Assembly (NCBI GenBank): GCA_023053545.1
Contig: JAKZAN010000007.1
Location: forward strand, 7,688,001-7,752,000
Direction: 5' to 3'
Source of the DNA: Lepidurus packardi
Lineage: Eukaryota; Arthropoda; Branchiopoda; Notostraca; Triopsidae
Length of the DNA stretch: 64,000 nucleotides
Below are positions 49,501 through 59,109 of this stretch, piece after piece (positions within the stretch are counted from its first letter, which is position 1; each line of letters opens with the position of its first letter). The notes below the pieces were generated by a model, which did no database searches, was not told the origin of the DNA, and saw only the letters and a program-made list of their open reading frames with translations. A program made the translations under genes and the position numbers.

Positions 49501-51659
49501 GAGGAAAACGAGCTTTAAAGAATCTAGCAAACTGTTTTACGTGGAAACTCAACGCCTCCTGGGTAGTAATATTGAGTGAATTCTATATGCACCAACGGTA
49601 AGTTGTCTGGCAAGGTAAATCGTAGTTTGTCGCCTAAGAAATTAAAGGTTATTAATTGTTTTACACTAAGCTAAATGAACAAAGGAGACACAAGATAAGA
49701 GTATACCAGATTTCCGTCTTTTCCTATCTTGAGCTGTTTTGCATTAAAGACAGGATAAATGTAGAGATTCTGGAGATGCACGAGTCAGGAATAAGGAGTT
49801 GTTATTTACCTGCAATAAATTCCTTGGGCATTTGCTTGTTTCTAGCAGTGGAGACGCGGAACAAGGTGAAATCTGCTATTCGTACCACTACACAAGCTGA
49901 CATCAATTTACGGAGTTGTTCTTGCACTTGTTGTCGCCAGCCGGCTCCCGAACTTGGTGTTTGATTTGTCTTAGGTGCGCCGAGGTTTTCGTTAGTCTAG
50001 CCACCATACAGAAAAAATAAAAAAGACCTTTATTGCAGTTAATTTATACTTACAGCTTCAGAAGCGGGAAAAGTTCGAGTGACTTTCGTGTGGGATGAAG
50101 CTTGGCTCCCTCCCCCAATAGCTGCCAGTAGCACTTCCATTAGCTGACTCCGGAATTGATTTAACCCTTGTTCTTCCCACGATGCTGCATTGTTACTGCT
50201 CCCACTTCCATGCGGATACCGCACCCAATGTTGGCGGTTAGCTCCACACCAATGGAAAGGGTAGTAGTCTATTTGCAATTGTCCCAAGGATAACTGCATT
50301 GCACCACCGTCTTTTAGATCAGGGTGGGATGAGCGGCCGTCTACAAACAGTTATCTTACGCATGGAGGTTAAATTTTGAATTCGAAGTTTCACCTCCAGG
50401 ATCATCACAAAAATGAAGGTCAATTTTCTCAGAGTAGAAATGATATGACGTTTCCAAGATGTCGTAGCGAGCAAATACTCTTCCAAGACCGCCTGGCTTG
50501 GCTTGCTGTTGTTGTTGCTGTTTCAGAAGATCTTCCAAAGGCAGGGATTCTAATTTCCTTGCTGCTTTATGCTTCTGCTGTTCCTTGGTATGTTTCTCAA
50601 TCAGGTCTGAAAGCGAGTTCACAAACAGCAGCGCAGCTCCCAGTTGAGTGTCGGTTAAAACCCACAGTAGGTCTTCCATTATAAAAGCCAAACGACAGCA
50701 AAGTACAGCGCAGTCTAAAAGAAACCACCGTTTACTAAAATCTTACCAACGATCTGAAATTTGATCTACTGGCAAGGCTTTTCTTGAGTGTAATACGACA
50801 CCTAGCTTGATTGGTGATTAAACGCAATGGAGTTTGACCAGTATTATTGGTGGATCTCGCCTCCAAGCGTAGCGTTTGCCATTGCAACTCCTATATCTAG
50901 GTATTTTACATACTTATCTATAGAAATTTTAGCTTTTGTTACTTTAAAAAGCAGTATGAGTCCAAGATCAGTTTCTTTAAGCTTAGACATTCTGAGGTCG
51001 CACTTTTGCCAAGCTGGTGAACAGGACTCGACAGACAACCTTGAAAGCTGCATAGTAATGCAATTAGAGAAACGAGTTGTTCATGAGCTATGGGTCTAAG
51101 TTACTTGTAAGGAAGCCTGGAAGGCGTGGCTTTTGAAGTTAATTATAATGTTGTTAACCTGCAAGGTTAGACCATCGATAACTCGTTCAGCAAAACCATA
51201 CTTTCGTGCAGTTGCAGATGGCTGTTTCGCATGGGCTTGCTGAGGTCGTAAATTGGGACAGGTTTCAATATCAACGTTGACTTCATCTAGATTCTATAAC
51301 CAAAATATTATAGCATGAGCTATAAAGCAATGACAGTACATATAACTCATACTAAAACAATAGGAACAGATTTCAGTTTGGTCCAAGGAATTCTTATAGA
51401 CATCCTATTGCAATGCGCTCTTGTGATTTGCATCCATGCTGGCAATTCCAATAAATCCGTTAAAAGTCGCTCATCCAATTCCAAATTTGTCAAGTCTCCT
51501 TCGCCTCGAAGGGTTGAAAGGTTAATTTTATCGGCCGACAGGTTCTTTACAAATCTACGAAATTAAAATAGAGGATACAATGTACGTTTGCCAAAAAAAT
51601 AGATCTTTAATTTACTTGGAAAGATGCTTTAAAATTTGGCTTTTAATAAGTGATGCCAT
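46548..51659 (-). CDS. BLTP3: Bridge-like lipid transfer protein family member 3 (UHRF1BP1/SHIP164 type)
   Basis: Rod-shaped chorein/VPS13-superfamily protein thought to move lipids between membranes, acting on early endosome/Golgi vesicles. Exons in coding order: 51659-51616, 51554-51353, 51293-51105, 51047-50943, 50890-50770, 50714-50394, 50340-50054, 49996-49810, 49633-49541, 49471-49305, 49251-49160, 49098-48941, 48846-47858, 47745-47470, 47420-47234, 47178-46916, 46835-46548; 1322 residues, all in phase. The chorein start MASLIKSQILKHLSKF and VKNLSADKINLSTLRGEG is almost identical to the human N-terminus. Other landmarks are RIPWTKLKSVP, PLRLITNQARCRITLKK, MEDLLWVLTDTQLG, GGAMQLSLGQLQIDYYPFH, SACVVVRIADFTLFRVSTA, VLWLNSFILGL, VVMPML and MLVERNTEGVFYV. 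It ends in a short leucine-rich coiled coil. A Gln-rich patch lies near residues 265-270. One gene stands for the vertebrate A/B pair. Confidence 0.94.
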
Positions 51660-52449
51660 GTCTTTCGTTCGCTTTTCGGCCTGTACAAATTTTAAACCAC
51701 TCCACGTCAATTTGTCAAGCTTGAAGTCAGACGACAATAATAACTCAGTTACGCACCAAGCGGTTAATGCTGACTACTCTTTTGCACCGCGTTTTATAAA
51801 TATGCAATTGAATGTGCCAGGTTACGACAGCGAAAATCAATTAATAATTCAATTCTATAATATTGTAAAACTAATATTTGTTGTACAAATATAGTCCTTA
51901 ACAAGGGATTTAGCAATTGCATTTAGCATTTGCACTTTTAGCATTTTGCATTGCATTTAGCAAATTTAGCAATTTTTTACTCATTTAGCAATTGCATGAA
52001 CTAGTGATCGTTAAATATTCAAACTACCACCCCAAATATAGTCCTTAATAAGGGATGACTCATTTAACAATTGCATGAACTAGTGATTATTAAATATTCA
52101 AACTACCACCCTCATATAAAAATTACCATTAGGACACGTAGCGTAAGGGAACATACGTAGTCGGCCAAGAGCCTTGCTTATGCTGATGTATACATTTAAA
52201 AAAAGGAACATAATTTGAAAAGTTTTTTTTTTCCAAAAGATGTCAACCTAATTATGTTTATGGTCGACATTGTCTCGTGGCAACAAACGGTGTTAAAAAG
52301 AAAGTAAAAAATGCATTAATTGCTTTTAAAGTTTAATAATCATTGCATAAGAAAACAAACGGTACTATTAAACGTGAAAATCAAAGCCAAATATTTGACG
52401 CCTTGTATTGGGTTGCTCATTAGCTTGAATGTTTCCTCGCGACACGTGC
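51660..52449. other. Spacer: BLTP3 promoter side and PSMA1 3' UTR
   Basis: No coding sequence. It holds the BLTP3 5' UTR/promoter next to 51660, a duplicated ~79-bp unit (listed separately) and the PSMA1 3' UTR from 52449 downward. No TATA box is evident. Confidence 0.55.
51886..52111. repeat. Duplicated ~79-bp unit with an internal TTTAGCA-type expansion
   Basis: The unit begins CAAATATAGTCCTTAA-AAGGGAT and ends AAATATTCAAACTACCACCC. Copy B (52033-52111) is compact. Copy A (51886-52032) carries ~68 extra bases at 51910-51978, made of repeated ATTTAGCA/AGCATTTG words. Outside the insertion the copies differ at only a few bases, so the duplication is young or under constraint. Confidence 0.75.
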
Positions 52450-53516
52450 TTATTCATTGTGGGTTTCCGTGTCCATTTCCATAGATACCCTGGGTTCAGC
52501 TGATCCTTCTTCTCCAGCCGCTGCTTCTGGTTGGCCAGCTGCTGCGTCTCCTTCCGTTTGTGCGGCCCGACCGCCCCTTCGCTCTTCGGTTTCCAAACCT
52601 GCCAAAAACGGAGCGACGCCCTCGTCATCGTACAAAGTGAAATCCATGCCTTTTCCTACGACACCAATCGACACATTCTAGGTAAAGATAGTTGTTAGCG
52701 ATGAGGCTCAATAAGTCGTTTGTATTATTACCTTGTTGGTTAACTCAACTTCGTTGGGCAACGTGTCTCTGAGAGCCCTTAGACCGTGACGGATCAATTC
52801 TTCAAGACTTGAAGCTGGGAACTCCGTAAGGCGTTTTTCCAAATACGTACGAGCAGACTGCGACCTAGCTCCAATAGCCATTGCCTTGCAATCAAAATAC
52901 GTGGCAGAGGGACAGGTTTGATAAATGTGCGGTCCTTGATCCTACAGTAAAAAGTAATATTATCAAAAGTAATAAAATAGACTGGGAGCATACATCGTAG
53001 CCAGCTACAAGAAGTCCTACGCCATACGGACGCCTGTCATAGCGCTGAGTGCAGACTTGCAACTTGTTTCCCAGCATCGTGATCAGACGTGATACAGGCA
53101 AGGGTGCTTCGTGAGAGTAACGGTTGTTTAAACATTCAGTTCTCATAAATCGGCTCAATATACGAGCATCGGCTGTTAAGCCGGCAATAGAAATGCCCAT
53201 GTGATTATCAATGGGAATGATTTTCTTCTGGTAAGCCGAAAGTTCTGAAGAGGATCGTTTCAAGGCTACTAATACAGCGTGTGTCTTGTTTTTTAGACCA
53301 ACAGTAGCTGATCCTTGCTTAACAGCTTCCATGGCATATTCGACCTAATGAAACCAAGTTTAATTTTTCAGAACTAACGGAACCATTTTACTTTACTTGA
53401 TGCAGCCTGCCTTGTGGACTCCACACAGTAACATCATTGTCATATTGGTTGCGAAACTAGAAGAGCTTTATTAGAATATCGTGTAGTGAAAGTAACCAAA
53501 ATGTTCTATTTACCAT
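52450..53516 (-). CDS. PSMA1: 20S proteasome subunit alpha type-1
   Basis: Structural alpha-ring subunit of the 20S core; it gates substrate entry and is not proteolytic. Exons in coding order: start codon at 53516-53514, 53456-53397, 53344-52994, 52941-52732, 52677-52450; 283 residues. It starts [20 protein letters not shown], the conserved alpha-1 N-terminus with the YD-x-x-V-T-W-SPxGRL-QVEYA proteasome alpha signature. [34 protein letters not shown] and [20 protein letters not shown] follow. The C-terminus is a Glu/Ala-rich, low-complexity tail, as in other alpha-1 subunits but slightly longer. The ATG is the last codon of exon 1, directly before a GTAAAT donor, so the whole first exon is otherwise untranslated. 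Confidence 0.95.
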
Positions 53517-54653
53517 TCTTAATCGTAAAAGACGCTACAAATACTGAACTTCGTGATGACAATCCACTTTGTTTAGTTTAGATCAGTGTATCAAAATAAG
53601 GACCAGGAACAGGTTACGAACGGCGATTCAAAAATTTGGTTCGGGAACGAATTTGAGCGGCAGATCGAATATGCGAATTACAGTAAAGTCAAACCGAAGG
53701 AATTAACTGGATAAGCGTGTAAATTCTTGTCTGTTTTAAGGATAACTTATGCAATAATTAGTTATACAATTATTAATTTTTAAGATTTGTAAAAAAAAAT
53801 AGTTACATACTTTTAAAAGGGTACTTTACTCCATTCATATACGCATACCGAAGCAGTTTTTATGCAAATGTAATTTTCTAATTTATATAATATAACTTAA
53901 GTAGTAAACATAAGCTTAATTTATTGTAGTTTTTAAGAAAGACTAATAAAGCTAATTAAAAAAGTTATCTCAAATTAATCGTATTCAGCTCCTTGTATAT
54001 TTGTTTTAGTATAAGTCATTTAAAAAAAGGGGGGGCTTAAAAAAATAAAAAAGGTTTTCGGCTACTTTGGTTTCCGAAAGTTATCTAACTCTGAAGATAG
54101 GATACAGTACGTGATCTGAATCCTACGTACCATAATTCCAATCCGAATATTACTTGATTAGTCGAAAAACACTTTCGACTATAGCGTGTATTAAGCTATT
54201 TGACCTTATTAGGCTTTATGAAAAGGAACAATATGTTTTTCTAAAGTGAAACCGGATATAAGACTGACGCAAATGTCCTCTTAGAAACGGAAACGATAAA
54301 GTAATTCTCGCAGCTTCTTAGTCATTATGACAAATTGGGCGTCAATAAGACACTTTAAACGCAATTGTATGCAAATACGCAAAAATTTCCCCAACATTTA
54401 TTTTTCAGCATTGTCCTGAGTACCCGTCTACGTTATTTATCAACCCAACCCAAGAAGATTTCCCCCGAACGAAAAGCCTTGGGTTAACTGGTTTTCTTAT
54501 TCGGGTATATAATAGGGCTGAGGAAAGGAAGGGACATAACTCCCAAGCTTTGCTGTCGTTTCCTCCAGAACGTGACAAGGAACCCAACTCGAAAGACGTG
54601 AATTGTCAAATCTATTTAAACTCAAATTTGTCGAAAAATATACTGCACTCGCA
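53517..54653. other. Divergent promoter region between PSMA1 and PVF
   Basis: Both genes are transcribed away from this segment, so it holds two promoters. The block ~53740-54050 is very AT-rich. No coding region is recognised. The PVF side has a TATA box at 54506. Confidence 0.6.
54506..54512 (+). promoter_or_regulatory. TATA box candidate of the PVF gene
   Basis: TATATAA in GGGTATATAATAGGGC, 148 bp upstream of the chosen ATG. It would place initiation near 54536-54542 and give a ~115-base leader. Confidence 0.45.
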
Positions 54654-56128
54654 ATGAAACTCGTGCCCTGTGTTTTGTTTGTGTTAGGCTTCGCCCTTTG
54701 CGTAAGTGCAGATGCAAAACCTAACTGGTTTTGGTCATTTGGCGGAAAAACCACCTCGACTACTTTGCAAGTCCGCACCAGAAGGTCTACGAACGCAGTA
54801 GTTCCGACCAAGTCCGTTGACATACTTACAGGTCGACATGCCAATGATCAACAGTTCGCAAAGATTCTAGCAGGTCCCAAAAGCATTGAAACTTTCATTT
54901 TTGCGCAAGAAGGTAAATGTTCCTGCTGTTTCCTCAGGTTATCGTTGTACCTGATAGTCCTTTTTTATTTATTGCAGAAGACTTGCACTCGGGCCTTTCT
55001 CAGAAGGTAACGAAGAGGACAAAGAGAGACGTTCTAGTTTCGACTTGATTAAAGACCTTGGTCTTGCGGTCGACACACCTTGGAAATTTCGGTATTAAAC
55101 CTTTATTTCCCCCACAGGATATCCCTTTCGATTTGATACAACGAATGAATGAAGTTGAAGACATGGAAGAATTCTTAAAGTACGTGACTAATGTCACAGT
55201 TGTGCCCATTGAGGGCCAGGAGCCTTTGCTCATAGGGTCTTGGGAAGACCCTCAAGTAGTCGGTAATTTTCCCACAGTACTTCAATTGGGTTAATGTTAC
55301 TATACGCGTATCTATTTAGCCCGAGCTGGCGGAAGTGGTCGAGACTCTTCCGCTATAACTGCCAAAAATGCTAACTGCATGCCCGAACTTCATACGGTTG
55401 AATTAATCAAACCTACTGATTCCACTGTTTTCTACTACCCGGCCTGTACGAGAATTGAACGATGCGGTGGATGCTGTGCTTCAGAATTGCTGACGTGTGA
55501 GCCAACTCGCACAGAAATGGTCAACCTGAAAGTAATTAAGACCCAGTACACCGGAGGCGATAAAATGAAATTCGCCGGCAATGAAATCATTGCTGTCGAA
55601 AAGCATATTTCGTGCAAATGCGTCTGTCGAATTAAAGAATCTGTAAGTTTAAAATTTACGAACCTTAATGCAACTTTGCTAAGTTCTCTTTCGAATGATT
55701 AGGACTGTCACGGCCTTCAAACTTATAACGCAGGCGGCTGCAAATGCGACTGCAACAATTGGGAAGACCGCGAAAAGTGTCTACTCGAATCTCCTAGCAA
55801 AATATGGAACCCAGCAGAATGTGCTTGCAAATGCAAAGAGCAAATGTTCTGCTCCACAGGCTCCTTTTACGACCAGCAATCGTGCAAGTAATAACACCTT
55901 TAACTTTTGTATGCAATTGTTATCAATGGTTGCTTTGCATTTAGATGCGAGCCATTTCCGTCTCGGAAGGGTTTTCCCGAAAGACTTTCGGATACCGATT
56001 TACAACGTGCAGGAATACCCACCAAATCAGAACAGGAAGAAAGCGTTCCAGACCCGAGAGAAAAGGCTAATAAACCTTACGTTTCCTTCCAATTTGAACA
56101 GTTTAAAATCGCACCGAAACGGCCGTAA
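54654..56128 (+). CDS. PDGF/VEGF-related growth factor (PVF)
   Basis: Secreted ligand for the arthropod PVR receptor tyrosine kinase, which controls haemocyte migration and survival and epithelial growth. Exons: 54654-54912, 54978-55006, 55118-55262, 55320-55642, 55703-55887, 55945-56128; 374 residues. A signal peptide covers residues 1-~20 (MKLVPCVLFVLGFALCVSAD). A furin-type site RTRR lies at 41-44. The cystine-knot domain (~164-250) has the hallmark CTRIERCGGCCASELLTC and ends CKCVC. The C-terminal ~60 residues are Cys-rich (GGCKCDCNNW, CACKCKEQMFC), like the BR3P/CXCXC repeats of some VEGFs and PVFs. The last ~60 residues are charged and unstructured. An upstream in-frame ATG at 54603 exists, but the ATG at 54654 opens directly on the signal peptide. 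Which of PVF1-3 it matches is not resolved. Confidence 0.93.
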
Positions 56129-56236
56129 TATTAAAAATGTTGTGTATGTCCTGTTTCTTAATTATGAATTAAAGCTCCTTAACACTGCAGTACGCTAGTC
56201 TCGGGCTTCTCCTTATGTGTTGTACTAAGCTGAGTT

Positions 56237-56242
56237 AATAAA
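56237..56242 (+). terminator. Polyadenylation signal AATAAA for PVF
   Basis: Hexamer in GAGTTAATAAAAATG, 109 bp after the PVF stop and 144 bp before the ACAD8 start codon. The next gene's promoter must therefore fit into a very short interval. Confidence 0.6.
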
Positions 56243-56385
56243 AATGTATGTTACTATAATTTATAGCCTGTTTGCGGTTTCGTTTCTGCATGCAAATGAA
56301 GTTGAGCGGGAAAAAGGCGGTTCTTGCAAGAGATCCAGCCTCCCTTTGTGGAAGGCTGGCTCCGCTATAACTAAACAAATACAAA

Positions 56386-58158
56386 ATGGCCCATGTATTA
56401 TGTAAAAGATTTGTACAACCTTTTAAGAATGTAACAGTACTTCGACGAAATCCCTACGTGAGTCATACGCTTAAGTGTTACGTAATTAGCACCGACCGTA
56501 AGTTTATTATTAGTTCCCCTTAAATATTACATTTTGTACATTGTAGGTCACTTTTATTAATCTTGATCCGTTTTATATTTTGTTTTAATTATATGTCCTT
56601 TTTATAATAGCTAGTTCGGGTTTAAGCGATGAACAAAAACAAATGCAAAAGCTTGCCTTAGACTTTGCTAAGCAAGATATGCTTCCACATATGGCAGAAT
56701 GGGACGAAAAAGTAAACCAACCCATAAGCAAGTGTGATTGCTGGCTTGTGATATTTTTGTAATTCACATTTGTGGTAATAAGCAATAACCATTTGTTTGA
56801 TAGGAGTATTTTCCCATTGAAACCATGAGAAAAGCAGCACAGCTAGGATTTGGCGCTATTTATGCTAAGGAAGATTTCGGAGGAAGTGGTCTGACTAGGT
56901 TAGAAGCATCCTTAATCTTTGAAGCTCTGTCCCAGGGATGTACATCAACCACTGCCTATATCAGTATTCATAAGTAAGAGCCATTGACCTAGCGAAAGAA
57001 TCTAATAGACAATAAAACCTCGTTGTCTTAAGTATGTGTGCCTGGATGGTAGACGAATTCGGCAGCGAAAGTCTGCGATCCGAATGGGTTCCTAAACTAG
57101 CTACAATGGAAAAGTTGGCATCATATTGCTTAACAGAACCTGGTGCAGGATCAGACGCTGCCAGTTTAGCCACTACTGCTAAAAAACAAGGCGACTACTA
57201 CATAATCAATGGATCCAAAGTAAACTATCCAGTAGTTTCTGTGAAATAACTGAGTAGCCACCATTCTTATTTCACCAAGGCTTTCATCAGTGGTGGAGGA
57301 GATACAGACATTTATTTGATTATGTGCCGCACTGGCGGTGCGGGTGCGAAAGGCATATCTTGTTTCTTAATAGAGAAAGGAACACCGGGTAAGCATATTT
57401 GGTACCGCAAATCACTACGTCCTTCTAACGTTTCGCTTTTAATCTAACTTCTAACTTTTCATTGCAGGTTTAAGCTTCGGTAAAAAGGAAAAAAAGGTGG
57501 GTTGGAATTCGCAACCCACACGAATGGTTATTTTAGAAGACTGCAAAGTCCCCGCTAAGAATATAGTAGGTCAAGAAGGTCAAGGTTTCACCATCGCAAT
57601 GAAGGGTCTGAATGGGGGCAGAATTAATATAGGTAAATTTCTAAATATAATTTCTTAAACTACCAGCTGTTACTCATTTACATTTTATATTGTGATCAGC
57701 TTCCTGTTCGTTGGGAGCAGCTCAAGCTAGCTTGGAATTAGCAACGGAGCATTTAAAGGTTCGAAAACAGTTCGGCCAACGGCTAGCTGATTTCCAACAC
57801 AACCAATTTGAATTAGCGCGTATGGGCACAGACCTCCTTACTTCCCGGTTAATTATCCGTAATGCTGCGCAGGCGTTAGACGATAATCACCCCGAACTTG
57901 TTTCGTTGTGCGCTATGGCGAAACTACAGGCAACAACCGCCTGTTGGGAGGTAACCGATCGTAAAATGTATTCGTGGGGAAAATAACGTTTTGTTTCAGA
58001 TTGTGGATAAAGCGTTGCAAATGCACGGAGGGTATGGATATTTAAAAGATTACGCAGTCCAGCAGTATTTACGTGATGTTCGCGTGCATCGCATCCTTGA
58101 AGGCACGAATGAAGTCATGCAAATGCTAATAGCTCGACATTTGTTGCGTGATGCTTAG
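56386..58158 (+). CDS. ACAD8: Isobutyryl-CoA dehydrogenase, mitochondrial
   Basis: FAD-dependent mitochondrial matrix enzyme of valine breakdown; it oxidises isobutyryl-CoA to methacrylyl-CoA and passes electrons to ETF. Exons: 56386-56497, 56611-56711, 56804-56973, 57033-57219, 57280-57388, 57468-57632, 57700-57950, 58000-58158; 417 residues, as in the human enzyme. Residues 1-~35 form a basic presequence ([20 protein letters not shown]). Acyl-CoA dehydrogenase signatures are present: [41 protein letters not shown] and [20 protein letters not shown]. The catalytic-base Glu lies in [10 protein letters not shown]. The combination GWNSQPTR and [18 protein letters not shown] points to ACAD8 rather than short/medium-chain enzymes. 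It follows PVF at 257 bp, on the same strand. Confidence 0.94.
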
Positions 58159-58528
58159 GAAACATGAGCCACTGCCTTCCTTGAATCTCAACGTTCGGTC
58201 TAACTGTACAAAGGATTTCATATACGGTATGTGCCGCTTATTCTGATCAGTGATTATTAGATTTAGGCGCATTATAGAAACAAAGGACAATTCAAAATTG
58301 TACAATCTACAGCATTTTAACCGGTTCGATTTAATCATACTTCGGGTATTAGAATCAATTCCAAATGATCTTCACATGTACATATCACATGTACAATGAT
58401 TTTCGCATATACAGTAACGAAACTACAGTAGTGATCGCGACATGAACGTAGCATATTGACCAGTGACGTTCCTTTTAAAAGTAGCTTGTAGTAGTCGGCT
58501 GTAGGCTGCCAGCCTAGCGTAGTAGGCT

Positions 58529-58560
58529 GGTAACGACAGGATTATAATCCTGTCGTTACC
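58529..58560. repeat. 32-bp perfect palindrome
   Basis: GGTAACGACAGGATTA is followed without spacer by its exact reverse complement TAATCCTGTCGTTACC. Just upstream, AGCCTA...TAGGCT (58511-58528) forms a second short inverted pair. The next bases TGTCGTTAT repeat part of the arm. In RNA or single-stranded DNA this would fold into a long hairpin. Confidence 0.9.
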
Positions 58561-58590
58561 TGTCGTTATGATATTCAACACCTGCTAGTA

Positions 58591-58676
58591 GCTTAGTAAA
58601 GAGTGGCAGCTTAGTAAAGATAACATAAAAAGTTTTGTTTAATTTTTTTTTACTAAACCAGTCGCTTAGTAACGAG
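58591..58676. repeat. Three dispersed copies of a GCTTAGTAAAGAG-type 13-mer
   Basis: GCTTAGTAAAGAG at 58591-58603, GCTTAGTAAAGAT at 58609-58621 and GCTTAGTAACGAG at 58664-58676. An inverted TTTACTAAAC lies at about 58649-58658. Together with the adjacent palindrome this may be the remains of a small non-autonomous element. Confidence 0.6.
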
Positions 58677-59109
58677 TAGTAGCTTATAACCGTAAAACAG
58701 GGTAGACATTTATTTTTTCTATCAACGGAAGCTTTGCAACACTTGGCGTTCTTTGCAATCTGGGCGTTTTGCATCATACATGGGAGATATATAGATGGCT
58801 TTGCTGGTCGAGAAGTACATAGAATCTACATAAGGGAGCACCTGGATTGGCTGGAACAGCAGTTCCATCGTAGGTTTGTCACAGAGGGGGGCAATATTCA
58901 AATTCAGACCATCATCGTAAAAAAAACTCGAGGTTAGTCACGCTAAATGTGCCAGTAAGCCGTTGTTTTTTGTCCAGCTTGGAACGAGGGAAGATTTCAA
59001 TGTCATCGGACTCGTTGCTTTACGACTGCCAAGCTACCGAAGGAGAATTCCAGAAGACGAAAAAAACATTACATAAACATTATACGTTAGGCACACAATA
59101 TATAAACAG

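Larger units (their letters stand above)
58159..59109. other. Spacer downstream of ACAD8 with palindrome and short repeats
   Basis: No gene recognised. It contains a 32-bp perfect palindrome and three GCTTAGTAA-type repeats (listed separately). The end near 59109 belongs to the 3' side of the Methuselah-like gene. The frame at 58734-58937 resembles nothing known. Confidence 0.55.

Noticed and set aside
52457-52681. 74-codon plus-strand frame over the PSMA1 last exon
   Set aside because: Antisense shadow of the Ala/Glu-rich PSMA1 tail; nothing family-like.
54603-54653. Upstream in-frame ATG for PVF
   Set aside because: It would put 17 residues before the signal peptide and bury it; the ATG at 54654 opens directly on a hydrophobic leader.
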